A stretch of DNA of 40,767 nt from Candidatus Nomurabacteria bacterium (GTDB lineage: Bacteria; Patescibacteriota; Minisyncoccia; Phycocordibacterales; SBAW01). Numbering within the stretch: the first letter of the stretch is position 1; each line of letters begins with the position of its first letter. Location: NCBI GenBank assembly GCA_943349945.1, contig CALQZS010000002.1, positions 179,750 through 220,516 of the forward strand. The letters run 5' to 3'. Of this stretch, positions 30,816-38,695 are shown one piece after another. Position numbers and translations under genes: made by a program. Under the pieces are notes generated by a model that worked only from the letters and a program-made list of their open reading frames with translations, was not told the origin of the DNA and ran no database searches.

Positions 30816-31670
30816 CTACCGATTTGCAAATAGGGTCATTTTTTGGGCGACATAGGCCTGCATAGCCTCGACAGCAGGGGTCAGGAACTTGTAGGGGGTG
30901 GTTTCGCCACCAGAGAGAGCTTTTTGGAGCGAGTCGCGGTACAGTACGCGCAAATCGGTGTTTATGTGTATGAGCGTAATCCCCGCTTGTACCGCAGCCT
31001 TAAACTCCTCGTCCGCAGAACCCGAACCTCCGTGCAACACCAGCGGTACCGAGACAGCCTCTTTGAGAAGCGCGATGCGCTCGATGGACAACTTGGGCTG
31101 ACCGGAGGTCACTATACCGTGTATGTTGCCCACAGCTGGAGCTACCAAGTCTATTCCTGTTTGGTCTACCAATGCACGCAGCTCTTCTGGTTTGGTCATC
31201 ATAGCTTCTGTTATGGCCGCCCCCTCGGGCAAGGTATCCATGACCTTGGAAGACGTACCTATGTAGCCAAGCTCGCCTTCCACTAGAACGTCGCGGCCGC
31301 TTGCGCGAGCGTATTTTACAGAGGTGGTAAGTAGGTGCACATTTTCTTCGAAAGAAAGCTTGGCTCCGTCGACAACCACCGAGTCAACTCCATCTACTAT
31401 TGCATGCTGCACCTTTTCGACACCGTAGGTGTGGTCGGCGTTTAAATACAAAGCTATGCCCTGTGCACGGTACGCGTCTATAAGCGCCCGCGCGTGCGTT
31501 ATAGGAAAAAACTCACGTTCCCCCTCCGACAAACCCACACAAACCGGCAGGCCCGTGGCTTTGGAAGCCGCCGCGACCGCCTGCAGTTGGTTTGAATCAG
31601 AAATATTAAAGTGTCCTAGACCTTGTCCTGCTTTTTGATACGTAGCGAGTACTTCGCGCAATGTTGGCAT
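30816..31670 (-). CDS. fba: Class II fructose-bisphosphate aldolase
   Basis: Splits fructose 1,6-bisphosphate in glycolysis. 284 aa; metal and catalytic positions are visible in LNADHTYG (D and H), VEGELGYIG (E), VGNIHGI (H) and VLHGGSG (H), then HINTDLR for phosphate binding. The segment PAVGNIHGIVTSGQPKL departs from the usual A-x-G-T-x-H-G. The gene shares a 23-base divergent promoter with a PfkB-family kinase and precedes rplY. Confidence 0.93.
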   Translation of the reverse strand: MPTLREVLATYQKAGQGLGHFNISDSNQLQAVAAASKATGLPVCVGLSEGEREFFPITHARALIDAYRAQGIALYLNADHTYGVEKVQHAIVDGVDSVVVDGAKLSFEENVHLLTTSVKYARASGRDVLVEGELGYIGTSSKVMDTLPEGAAITEAMMTKPEELRALVDQTGIDLVAPAVGNIHGIVTSGQPKLSIERIALLKEAVSVPLVLHGGSGSADEEFKAAVQAGITLIHINTDLRVLYRDSLQKALSGGETTPYKFLTPAVEAMQAYVAQKMTLFANR

Positions 31671-31693
31671 ACTTTTAGTATATACTATATCCC
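31671..31693. promoter_or_regulatory. Bidirectional promoter with overlapping palindromic -10 boxes
   Basis: The palindrome AGTATATACT (31677-31686) provides TATACT on the plus strand (31681-31686, seven bases before ATG 31694) and TATACT on the minus strand (31677-31682, six bases before the fba ATG at 31670). Both genes begin within 23 bases, with no room for leaders or separate -10 boxes. Confidence 0.7.
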
Positions 31694-32716
31694 ATGCAAA
31701 CAGACTTTCTCGCCATAGGCGACATTGTGACCGAACCTTTTATACGCCTCAAGGATGCCCGTGTGCACTGCAATATAAACGACGAGAGCTGCGAGATTTG
31801 CATGCGCTGGGGCGACAAAATCCCCTACGACTATGATGTCCCCATGTATGCAGTAGGCAACGCATCAAACGCAGCCGTTGCTGCCGCACGACTGGGGCTC
31901 GGCGCCGCACTGCGCGCCTACATAGGCGACGACCTGCCGGGGAAGATGTGCCTCGATAAATTGACGGAAGAAAAGGTGGACACGTCTTTTATGGTGACTG
32001 AGGCCGGCAAACAAACAAACCACCACTATGTGCTGTGGTACGAAGCAGAGCGGACTATTTTGGTCAAACACGAGGCATTTACCTACACCGTGCCAGAAAG
32101 CGCCCCACCTGCGTGGGTGTATCTTTCGTCTTTGGCAGACAACTCGCTTCCCTACCATGTCGCTCTTGCGGCATGGCTCAAAGAACACCCAGACACCAAA
32201 CTTGCCTTCCAACCAGGGACATTCCAGATGAAGTTGGGCAAAGATGCACTCAAAGACATCTATGCACACACCGAAGTATTTGTGTGCAACAAAGCAGAAG
32301 CCGAGCGTATTTTAGAAGTCGAACCTACCCTCGGCCATAGCTCGGCTACGGGCGAGGCAGACGATAAAAAGAAATTGCTCACCAGCCTACAAGCATTAGG
32401 TCCAAAAATAGTAGTCATAACCGACGACCGTAAAGGTGCGTATGCAGCAGACACAGCAGGACATTTTTACTATATCCCTATGTATCCCGACGTACGCGAG
32501 CCAAAAGAGCGCACAGGCGCAGGCGACGCCTTTGCGTCCACGGTCGTGGCCGCACTCGCACTTGGCAAACCACTTGAAGAAGCCCTACTTTGGGGTCCGA
32601 TAAACTCTATGTCTGTGGTGCAGGAAGTCGGCGCACAACAAGGCCTACTTACGCGCGCACAGCTCGAACAGTATCTCACAGACGCTCCAGCAAACTACAA
32701 ACTCGAGTCGCTATAA
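31694..32716 (+). CDS. PfkB-family sugar kinase
   Basis: A 340-aa ribokinase-superfamily enzyme. Substrate-binding glycine region is YAVGNASNAAVAAARLGLGAALRAYIGDD (about 53-81), and the ATP/anion-hole signature with catalytic Asp is RTGAGDAFAS (about 275-284). An unusual Cys-containing segment near the N-terminus (CNINDESCEICMRWGDK) is not typical of the family. Being divergent from fba and near gap and transketolase genes, it is a candidate phosphofructokinase, but ribokinase or adenosine-type activity cannot be excluded from sequence. ATG 31694 is seven bases from TATACT. Confidence 0.85.
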   Translation: MQTDFLAIGDIVTEPFIRLKDARVHCNINDESCEICMRWGDKIPYDYDVPMYAVGNASNAAVAAARLGLGAALRAYIGDDLPGKMCLDKLTEEKVDTSFMVTEAGKQTNHHYVLWYEAERTILVKHEAFTYTVPESAPPAWVYLSSLADNSLPYHVALAAWLKEHPDTKLAFQPGTFQMKLGKDALKDIYAHTEVFVCNKAEAERILEVEPTLGHSSATGEADDKKKLLTSLQALGPKIVVITDDRKGAYAADTAGHFYYIPMYPDVREPKERTGAGDAFASTVVAALALGKPLEEALLWGPINSMSVVQEVGAQQGLLTRAQLEQYLTDAPANYKLESL

Positions 32717-32723
32717 AAACAAA

Positions 32724-32894
32724 CTACTGGTACTGTGTCATCGCGGTTAAAAACACTCCCGCAAGTGGATTTTGGTGCATGGCAGTCTGCCACATAATAA
32801 GTGCGGCTCCTAAACCGACAGAAAATAGCAGCGCGGTGCCCACAAAAAAATTAATATCTGACAGCAAGACTTCTTTAAAGAAAGGGTTACGCAT
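32724..32894 (-). CDS. Small membrane protein, 56 aa
   Basis: A short frame translated directly from the sequence: starts MRNPFFKEVLLSD, then one hydrophobic helix (INFFVGTALLFSVGLGAALIMW, about 14-35), then MHQNPLAGVFLTAMTQYQ. It begins nine bases after the transketolase C-terminal subunit stop on the same strand and ends 8 bases from the convergent kinase stop. A TAATAA box lies five bases from ATG, weak support for its own leaderless start. No family recognised; gene status rests on frame, hydrophobic pattern and position. Confidence 0.55.
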   Translation of the reverse strand: MRNPFFKEVLLSDINFFVGTALLFSVGLGAALIMWQTAMHQNPLAGVFLTAMTQYQ

Positions 32895-32902
32895 ATGCTT
32901 TA

Positions 32903-33886
32903 TTATTTACGCCCATGTACTTTGCGTATCGCATCCGCAATGTCGGCCGGGCCCATTTTGTAATGTAAAACAAGTTCGGACATTTCTCCCGACTGGCCAA
33001 ATTGGTCGTGCACACCCACAAATTCCATAGGCACGGGGAACTCTGCGGCCAAGACTTCTGCCACCGCACCACCCAACCCTCCTGCAACTTGATGCTCCTC
33101 TACAGTAACAGCAGCTCCTGCGTTTTTTGCTGCAGCCACAACAGCCTGCGTATCGAGCGGCTTAATGGTGTGTATATTGGTCACCGACACTGCTATTTCA
33201 TGTTCCAACTGTTTTGCCGCAAGTAATGCATTGTGGAGCAAAGGCCCCGTCGCAAACACCGCCACCTGTGGATTCTCTCCGAGCCAAAGCAAGTTAGCCT
33301 TACCCCACGAAAAAGGCGACTCTGTAGTGGTCATGGTTGGAGTCTTCTCACGGCCAAAACGCATGTACACCGGCCCTTCATACTTTGCTGCTGCAAGTGT
33401 TGCTTTGTACGCTTCTTCTGCATCGCATGGGGATATAACTACCATGTTTGGCTGCACACGCATGAGTGCAATATCCTCGAGCGCTTGGTGCGTCGCGCCG
33501 TCTGGGCCCACAGAGATACCCGCGTGCATGCCCATAATTTTGACCGGCACATTGTTGAGCGAAATAGTAGTGCGAATTTGTTCGTTGTTGCGCCCCGGAG
33601 AAAAAGCGGCATAGGATGCGATAAAAGGTATCTTACCGTAGTTAGCCATGCCGGATGCCACGGCAGCTAAGTTTTGCTCTGCAACTCCAATCTCAATGTA
33701 GCGGTCCGGAAACTTTTCCTTAAATGCGAGCACACGGGTCGACTCTGCCAAGTCGGCGCACAACACCACTACGTTTTTGTTTTTCTCTCCCAATTCCAAC
33801 AACGCGCGACCAAACCCGTCGCGTGTGGCCATACGCTCGCCGGCGGCAAATATATCATCGCGAATATGTGCGTGTGTAGTAAGCAT
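32903..33886 (-). CDS. Transketolase, C-terminal subunit
   Basis: 327 aa covering the pyrimidine-binding and C-terminal domains of transketolase. The ThDP-activating Glu is in IEIGVAEQNLAAVASGMA (about 67-84), followed by FIASYAAF, GISVGPDGATHQALEDIALMR and a C-terminal domain with TIKPLDTQAVV and EEHQVAGGLGGAVAEVL. It needs the N-terminal subunit (34392-35273) to be active. A pilin-like gene lies between the two halves and stops three bases before this start. Transfers two-carbon units in the pentose phosphate pathway. Confidence 0.94.
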   Translation of the reverse strand: MLTTHAHIRDDIFAAGERMATRDGFGRALLELGEKNKNVVVLCADLAESTRVLAFKEKFPDRYIEIGVAEQNLAAVASGMANYGKIPFIASYAAFSPGRNNEQIRTTISLNNVPVKIMGMHAGISVGPDGATHQALEDIALMRVQPNMVVISPCDAEEAYKATLAAAKYEGPVYMRFGREKTPTMTTTESPFSWGKANLLWLGENPQVAVFATGPLLHNALLAAKQLEHEIAVSVTNIHTIKPLDTQAVVAAAKNAGAAVTVEEHQVAGGLGGAVAEVLAAEFPVPMEFVGVHDQFGQSGEMSELVLHYKMGPADIADAIRKVHGRK

Positions 33887-33889
33887 GGG

Positions 33890-34399
33890 TTAACTTTGTA
33901 TCCAGTATAAATTAGGACCTCCTGTTGCGCAGTTGGGTGGCGGGCCAAAAGCCTTCGCTGGCGCATTTTCTAAATTTACCCCAAGCGTAAAGTTCTGTCC
34001 GGCCTGCAACCAACAGTAGTGGTACGTGTGGCATACGCCCGAGGTATCTGCACTGCAGTCGACCCCGCCCGTGGTGTTGAGCGGATCGAGCGGCACCGTC
34101 GACAAAAACGGGGTCGAAAGTGTCTTCCAACAACTGTGCGTGGGTGGGTTCCAGTCACTCCATATCTCTGGCGCAGTCGAGCCACAGTAGGTCGAGCCCG
34201 GTTGCGGATATCTACCCACTTCATCGAAGTAGAGCGCGAACGATTGTCGCAAACTACTAAAGTCGGACACGCGTTCTGCATCGCGTGCCTTAGAGCGAGC
34301 TTTCTGTAGAGAAACAAGCACAATGGCCGCCAAGAGCGCCACAATAGCAATAACCACCAACAACTCTATCAACGTAAAGCCTTTTTTAATATTATTCAT
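33890..34399 (-). CDS. Type IV pilin-like protein (between transketolase halves)
   Basis: 169 aa from ATG 34399. Class III signal: MNNIKKG|FTLIELLVVIAIVALLAAIV with Glu at +5, then the long amphipathic helix (QKARSKARDAERVSDFSSLRQSFALYF) and a globular part with six cysteines and YPQPGSTYCG. Prepilin peptidase would cut after Gly7. The start codon lies inside the end of the transketolase N-terminal subunit gene (eight shared bases, ATGAATAA), which favours coupled translation. Confidence 0.9.
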   Translation of the reverse strand: MNNIKKGFTLIELLVVIAIVALLAAIVLVSLQKARSKARDAERVSDFSSLRQSFALYFDEVGRYPQPGSTYCGSTAPEIWSDWNPPTHSCWKTLSTPFLSTVPLDPLNTTGGVDCSADTSGVCHTYHYCWLQAGQNFTLGVNLENAPAKAFGPPPNCATGGPNLYWIQS

Positions 34400-35273
34400 G
34401 TTCACTCACAATAGTGCCCTTTAGTGTACGGAGCTCTTGTAAAAAAACAGCGGCCTGTTTGTCGGCAGGCACTTTATCCGTCGGCCCTTTGCCTGGTGGG
34501 CTACCGTGCCAACGATAGTCGAACTCTATCTCCTTAATACCCTTACCCGGTATGGTGTGCGCGATAATAAGCGTCGGCTTTTCGACAATAGCCTTTGCCT
34601 CTTCGACTGCATCGACGACTGCGCGGATGTTGTGTCCATCCACTTCGAGCACGTGCCAATTAAACGCCTCGTATTTTGCACGCAGATTCTCCAAAGGCAT
34701 AATATCCTCGGTCATTCCGTTTATTTGGATATTGTTGCGGTCAATCAACGCAGTCATGTTGGCAAGTTTGTTGTTGCCTGCAAACATCGCAGCCTCCCAC
34801 ACATTACCCGCGTCTTGCTCGCCGTCTGACATAAGGCAGTAGGTGCGGAAGGTTTTGCCGTCCATGCGCGCAGCGTATGCATACCCCGCTGCTTGGCTTA
34901 AGCCCGAACCAAGCGGACCCGACGTTGTCTCCATACCAAGCAGGCGCAGACGCTCGGGGTGTCCTTGTAAGCGGCTGCCAAACTTGCGCAGCGTCAGACA
35001 TTCTTCAACCGGGAAGTACCCCGCGTGCGCCATTGCTGCATAGCGCACCGGCACAATGTGGCCGTTGGATAAAAACAAACGGTCGCGCTCTGCCCACACA
35101 GGGTTGTGCGGGTCGTGATGCAAAATATGAAAATAGAACGTGGCAAAAATATCGGCCATACCCAGCGGGCCCGCAGTGTGCCCACTACCAGCCGCAGTGA
35201 GCATCTCTATAATTGTTTCGCGAATTTTATTCGCAACGAGCGCTATCTCTTTTTCTTTTTGTTCAGAGAGCAT
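34392..35273 (-). CDS. Transketolase, N-terminal subunit
   Basis: 293 aa with the ThDP pyrophosphate-binding domain: SGHTAGPLGMADIFATFYFHIL, DRLFLSNGHIVPVRYAAMA, GSRLQGHPERL, TSGPLGSGLSQAAGYAYA and the metal-binding motif SDGEQDAGNVWEAAMFAGNNKLANMTALIDRNNIQINGM. ATG 35273 is seven bases from TATACT; a GTG at 35276 is also in frame. It partners with the C-terminal subunit two genes downstream. Confidence 0.94.
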   Translation of the reverse strand: MLSEQKEKEIALVANKIRETIIEMLTAAGSGHTAGPLGMADIFATFYFHILHHDPHNPVWAERDRLFLSNGHIVPVRYAAMAHAGYFPVEECLTLRKFGSRLQGHPERLRLLGMETTSGPLGSGLSQAAGYAYAARMDGKTFRTYCLMSDGEQDAGNVWEAAMFAGNNKLANMTALIDRNNIQINGMTEDIMPLENLRAKYEAFNWHVLEVDGHNIRAVVDAVEEAKAIVEKPTLIIAHTIPGKGIKEIEFDYRWHGSPPGKGPTDKVPADKQAAVFLQELRTLKGTIVSEHE

Positions 35274-35280
35274 CACCTTT

Positions 35281-35286
35281 AGTATA
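35281..35286 (-). promoter_or_regulatory. Leaderless-type -10 box of the transketolase N-terminal subunit
   Basis: Minus strand TATACT, seven bases (AAAGGTG), ATG. AAAGGTG could also act as a very close Shine-Dalgarno sequence if transcription began farther upstream. Confidence 0.5.
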
Positions 35287-35289
35287 CCC

Positions 35290-35832
35290 CTAACATCCAG
35301 CCGCCCAAGTACCTATGCCGTAATACACTGAGTTTGTAGCGCCCGCTGGGGCTGTACACTTACCAGCACTATCGGCAGCAGTACAGCGACTAGGCGGCCA
35401 TTGAGTTGTTGGGAAGTTGTGCATATTCTCCACGGTGTTATATACCAAAATGCAATAACTGTTATTGTCCCCTCTGTACAAATATCCTGTGTTTGTGTCG
35501 GGGGATTTAGGATCTTGAGGAGGACCACTGCGGAAATAAGGCTGCAGTGCGGCGGCTAAGTTTGCAGCATTTGGATTTACTATTGGGTTAAGACCCCAGC
35601 TTGTCGAGATAAATCCTGTCCATGTGTTATTACTGTGCGGATAATGACCAACATCACTTGCATACAGCTCCAACGCAGTACGTATCTGCACTATAGCTTG
35701 AGCACGAGCAGCATCTCTGCTTTTTACCCTCGCACTTGTTAAAGACACCAACACAATACTGGCCAAAATACCAATAATAGCTATAACAACCAACAGCTCT
35801 ATAAGGGTGAAACCTCGTGTGTATTTATGCAT
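35290..35832 (-). CDS. Type IV pilin-like protein (after rpe)
   Basis: 180 aa: MHKYTRG|FTLIELLVVIAIIGILASIV, a class III prepilin signal with Glu+5, the SLTSARVKSRDAARAQAIVQIRTALELYASDVGHYP helix region, then a domain with YLYRGDNNSYCILVYNT and closing cysteines (SRCTAADSAGKC, AAGC). The ATG overlaps the end of rpe by eight bases (ATGCATAA), the same arrangement as at the other pilin start downstream. Confidence 0.9.
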   Translation of the reverse strand: MHKYTRGFTLIELLVVIAIIGILASIVLVSLTSARVKSRDAARAQAIVQIRTALELYASDVGHYPHSNNTWTGFISTSWGLNPIVNPNAANLAAALQPYFRSGPPQDPKSPDTNTGYLYRGDNNSYCILVYNTVENMHNFPTTQWPPSRCTAADSAGKCTAPAGATNSVYYGIGTWAAGC

Positions 35833-36511
35833 TTGTCTTAGAGTTTAATTCTAAATAAGCAGCTGCTGGGTCGTCTGTATTAAAAATCGCCGAGCCCACC
35901 ACCAACCTGTTCGCCCCTGCTTGCGCAAGCGCCTGTGCGTTGGACAGCGAAACACCGCCATCTACTTGAATAAGCAATTCTGGATATTGCGCACGCAACG
36001 CTGCCACCAAAGCGAGTGCACGTTCATCAAACGGATGTCCTTGCGCACCCACCTCTGCAATGCCCATCACTTGTACAAAGTCATACAACCCTGCAAACGC
36101 TTCTATATCTCCCGGAGTGGCTGTGGGCAAAAGAGCCAAGCCCACCGACACCCCACCTCTGTATTCTTGCAGTGCCTGCAATGCGTCCGCTGCATGTGGA
36201 GACACTGCGTGCACCACCATACTCGCCGCACCCGCCTGCACAAAACGCGACGCCTCTATGTGAGGTTGCGCAACCATGAGGTCAAACTGGAAGTCGAAGT
36301 CCTCCCAAAACGGCAGCCCCTCATCTTGGGCAACCATTTTCTCAAACTCATCCCCGCCTACATACGGCCACGTTTTTGTTGGCGCAAACACACCGTCTAC
36401 TACGTCTATTTGCACCACAGGTGCAATACTCTGCATTTGTGCTAAAGCTTGATGCAAATCTTCCAAGTTTTTTGGCAAAATTGCCGGAATAATTGTAGCG
36501 GCATTATTCAT
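35825..36511 (-). CDS. rpe: Ribulose-phosphate 3-epimerase-like protein with altered metal ligands
   Basis: 228 aa, TIM-barrel of the Rpe family: IIPAILPKNLEDLH start, VVQIDVVDGVFAPTKTWPY, FDFQFDLMVAQPHIEA and the C-terminal IQVDGGVSLSNAQALAQAGANRLVVGSAIF. In classical Rpe the metal is held by His, Asp, His, Asp. Here the first His is Gln34 and the second is Asp77, while D36 and D184 remain; the loop MTVNPGFGGQ reads MGIAEVGAQGHPF. It is thus either a divergent epimerase or a related epimerase with another substrate. Its place among gap, rpiB and transketolase genes supports the pentose phosphate role. Confidence 0.8.
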   Translation of the reverse strand: MNNAATIIPAILPKNLEDLHQALAQMQSIAPVVQIDVVDGVFAPTKTWPYVGGDEFEKMVAQDEGLPFWEDFDFQFDLMVAQPHIEASRFVQAGAASMVVHAVSPHAADALQALQEYRGGVSVGLALLPTATPGDIEAFAGLYDFVQVMGIAEVGAQGHPFDERALALVAALRAQYPELLIQVDGGVSLSNAQALAQAGANRLVVGSAIFNTDDPAAAYLELNSKTNA

Positions 36512-36535
36512 TGTGTGTACCCTTTGCCCCAGGAA

Positions 36536-37054
36536 TTAGTAGGCACAACCTGCAACCACTCCACCGCCCGTTTTGTCGCTTACGCTCACCAAGCCACCGC
36601 CAGCAGTACCAGACAGCGGCCCATAGTTTGTCTCAAGCCGCGCACACACCATGTAGCGCTGCGTAGTGACGTTCCCTGTGCTACCTAACACCCCAGCTGT
36701 TGCCATTGCATAGTCGCAATTTGTGGTAAAAGTTGGCGTACAAGCAGTAGTAATGCCGGAAATATCTTTAAATGCCGCGAAACTCACAGGGGCAGTAAGT
36801 AGACTCAGCCGCACAAACCCCGGGGTTAAACTTTGAATGCCCGAATACCCTATATTCACCGCAGGATCAGCATTGAGTGCGATTAATTTTGAAATTTCTT
36901 TAAGGTCCGAAACACGACGCGCATCACGCCCTTTGGCCCGTGCACTGGTTAAAGACACCAACACAATGGACGCCAAAATACCGATAATAGCGATAACAAC
37001 AAGTAGCTCAATAAGGGTAAAACCTTTTGGGCTGCGAACACGGGATATAAGCAT
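36536..37054 (-). CDS. Type IV pilin-like protein, tandem copy 2
   Basis: 172 aa: MLISRVRSPKG|FTLIELLVVIAIIGILASIV, prepilin signal with Glu+5. After the shared helix (SLTSARAKGRDARRVSDLKEISKLIAL) the body is unique, with cysteines in TTACTPTFTTNCDYAMA, YMVCARL and the C-terminal GCAY. The first about 30 codons and the upstream region are nearly identical to the next pilin gene (37116-37652), indicating recent duplication of the 5' part. Confidence 0.9.
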   Translation of the reverse strand: MLISRVRSPKGFTLIELLVVIAIIGILASIVLVSLTSARAKGRDARRVSDLKEISKLIALNADPAVNIGYSGIQSLTPGFVRLSLLTAPVSFAAFKDISGITTACTPTFTTNCDYAMATAGVLGSTGNVTTQRYMVCARLETNYGPLSGTAGGGLVSVSDKTGGGVVAGCAY

Positions 37055-37102
37055 ATAGATACACCGTAGCTAAATTACTGAAGTGTCGCTACCTAAGTTA
37101 TG
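36953..37102 (-). repeat. 150-bp direct repeat, copy A (pilin 5' end and leader)
   Basis: Covers the start of the pilin gene 36536-37054 and its upstream region. It matches 37551-37700 with six differences by eye, five of them in the untranslated part and one in codon 5. Confidence 0.9.
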
Positions 37103-37115
37103 CACAGGGTAACCA

Positions 37116-37652
37116 CTACCAGCAAGCCGAGGTGTTGGTCACATATACAGCCGCTGTTTTAAGAGAGTTAGCGTCTGTACAGTATGCAGGCGTACAACCA
37201 GCACCACAACGCGACAAGGGGGCACCTTGTGGATACGTTGTTTGTTCCATTTTTATGTATGACATGAATTTATAATCTTGTTTGGAAGTTGCAACCCTGT
37301 AAATGTATCCTTGGGTACTGTCACCAGAAGGATCTATAGGGAGCACGGCCATGTACGGGGTAAGTCCTTCAATGTAGTCAGTATTACAATCACTAAAGTT
37401 GCTACCGTGTCCTTTCCAGGCATTCGTGGTGCCACCACACGACGTTGGGTATGTATCGTTTGAAGCATAGTACAGCTCTAGCGCCTTTTCCACAGACCGA
37501 AGATCAGACAGACGTCGAGCGTCGCGCGCTTTGGCACGAGCGCCATTGAGAGACACCAACACAATGGACGCCAAAATACCGATAATAGCGATAACAACAA
37601 GTAGCTCAATAAGGGTAAAACCTTTTGGGCTGCGAACACGGGATATGAGCAT
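37116..37652 (-). CDS. Type IV pilin-like protein, tandem copy 1
   Basis: 178 aa with the same 28-residue N-terminus as the next gene (MLISRVRSPKG|FTLIELL...), then SLNGARAKARDARRLSDLRSVEKALELYYASNDTYPTSCGG and a body with YIYRVATSKQDYKFMSYIKM. This DPSGDSTQGYIYRV-type block resembles the other pilins here and the GspG-like fold. Six to seven cysteines, including CGAGCTPAYC. It follows rpiB by 39 bases. Confidence 0.9.
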   Translation of the reverse strand: MLISRVRSPKGFTLIELLVVIAIIGILASIVLVSLNGARAKARDARRLSDLRSVEKALELYYASNDTYPTSCGGTTNAWKGHGSNFSDCNTDYIEGLTPYMAVLPIDPSGDSTQGYIYRVATSKQDYKFMSYIKMEQTTYPQGAPLSRCGAGCTPAYCTDANSLKTAAVYVTNTSACW

Positions 37653-37700
37653 ATAGATACACCGTAGCTAAATTACCAAAGTATCGCTACCCTAGTTATG
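37551..37700 (-). repeat. 150-bp direct repeat, copy B (pilin 5' end and rpiB end)
   Basis: Covers the start of pilin gene 37116-37652, its leader and the last codons of rpiB. Copy A carries a remnant of those rpiB codons, so copy B is probably the original. Confidence 0.85.
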
Positions 37701-38147
37701 AACATGTGCGTCGAGCTTGGCCGCTCGGCGCACATGGCGCTCGTCGCCAGCAAAGGGTGTGGCGAGCCACAGCTGCACAGCCTCTTGTGCTGCCTGTGGC
37801 GTTACAAACTTTGCACCAAGCGAAAGCATGTTTGCGTTGTTGTGCTGGCGCGACAAAGTAAGCACCTCTTCCGCAAAACCATAATAGACTGCCGCACGCA
37901 CACCAACTACACGGTTTGCAGCAATAGCCTCGCCCTGGCCTGAGAGCCCCATAACAACACCAAAACTGCCGTTTGTTTGAGCCACTTTTTGTGCACAGGG
38001 CAAAACATAGTCAGGATAATCATCCTCTGGGTCGAGCGTGGTTGGACCACAGTCCTCTACCGTGTGCCCTTGCGCAGTCAAAAAATCTTTAAGTGTATTT
38101 TTTAACTCAAGCCCAGCATGGTCGGACGCAATGAATATATGATGCAT
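37692..38147 (-). CDS. rpiB: Ribose-5-phosphate isomerase B
   Basis: Interconverts ribose 5-phosphate and ribulose 5-phosphate. 151 aa from ATG 38147 (MHHIFIASDHAGLELK); a longer frame upstream overlaps the pilin gene and is rejected. SDHAG binds phosphate. The catalytic loop is GLSGQGEAIAANR: E. coli has Cys here, but the Glu (E73) form is that of the mycobacterial RpiB type, so activity is expected. RAAVYYGFAEEVLTLSRQHNNANMLSLGAKFV completes the family pattern. Set between two pilin genes. Confidence 0.94.
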   Translation of the reverse strand: MHHIFIASDHAGLELKNTLKDFLTAQGHTVEDCGPTTLDPEDDYPDYVLPCAQKVAQTNGSFGVVMGLSGQGEAIAANRVVGVRAAVYYGFAEEVLTLSRQHNNANMLSLGAKFVTPQAAQEAVQLWLATPFAGDERHVRRAAKLDAHVHN

Positions 38148-38155
38148 AATGTTTT

Positions 38156-38695
38156 TTAAAATGGACACTCCGGCAGCGGCGCTGGCGGGTTGGTGGCACC
38201 GTTCCACCAATTTGTATTACGATTGACTCCAGTGACGCACCACCCGTTTGGACCGACTGCAATGTTGTCGTTTGGGTTTTCGAGCGACACTCGGATGCCG
38301 TATGTCATTTTGGTGCTACCGCGCACATACTGATAGTCCTGTCCCGTGCCTTTGTGTTTTGGATCCTGCGGAATCTCCACTAGGTAGTTGTTATTGTTGT
38401 AGGTAATGAGCGACTCGGCGAGCGTAGTTATAGAGGTGCCCGTATCGTCATTGGTAGACGCGGCAGGATACTCGCCATACGTTTGTTGATACACCTCGAG
38501 CGCTGCTTTGAGCGTCTTCACATCCTCTGCACGCCGGGCGTCGCGCGCCTTAGCACGCGCACTCGTGAGCGATACAAAAATAATGCTCGACAGCACACCT
38601 ATAATGGCGACAACGGTCAAAAGCTCTATCAGGGTAAATCCCCTACCCGGAGTACGCAGAGCGCGCCCAAAAAATTTTATATTATGCAGCGACAT
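38156..38695 (-). CDS. Type IV pilin-like protein (after gap)
   Basis: 179 aa if started at ATG 38695, giving an 18-residue leader ending TPGRG|FTLIELLTVVAIIGVLSSIIF with Glu+5. The helix SLTSARAKARDARRAEDVKTLKAALEVYQQTYGEYPA is followed by a domain with IPQDPKHKGTGQDYQYVRGSTKMTYGIRVSLEN, the Asp-Pro/Tyr-x-Tyr block typical of GspG-like pseudopilins. The start lies 14 bases inside the end of gap. A longer frame upstream overlaps gap further and is not needed. Confidence 0.9.
   Translation of the reverse strand: MSLHNIKFFGRALRTPGRGFTLIELLTVVAIIGVLSSIIFVSLTSARAKARDARRAEDVKTLKAALEVYQQTYGEYPAASTNDDTGTSITTLAESLITYNNNNYLVEIPQDPKHKGTGQDYQYVRGSTKMTYGIRVSLENPNDNIAVGPNGWCVTGVNRNTNWWNGATNPPAPLPECPF

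Noticed and set aside
37692-38147. RpiB appears to lack its catalytic cysteine
   Set aside because: The loop GLSGQGE has Glu in the position used by the mycobacterial type of RpiB, so the enzyme is expected to work.
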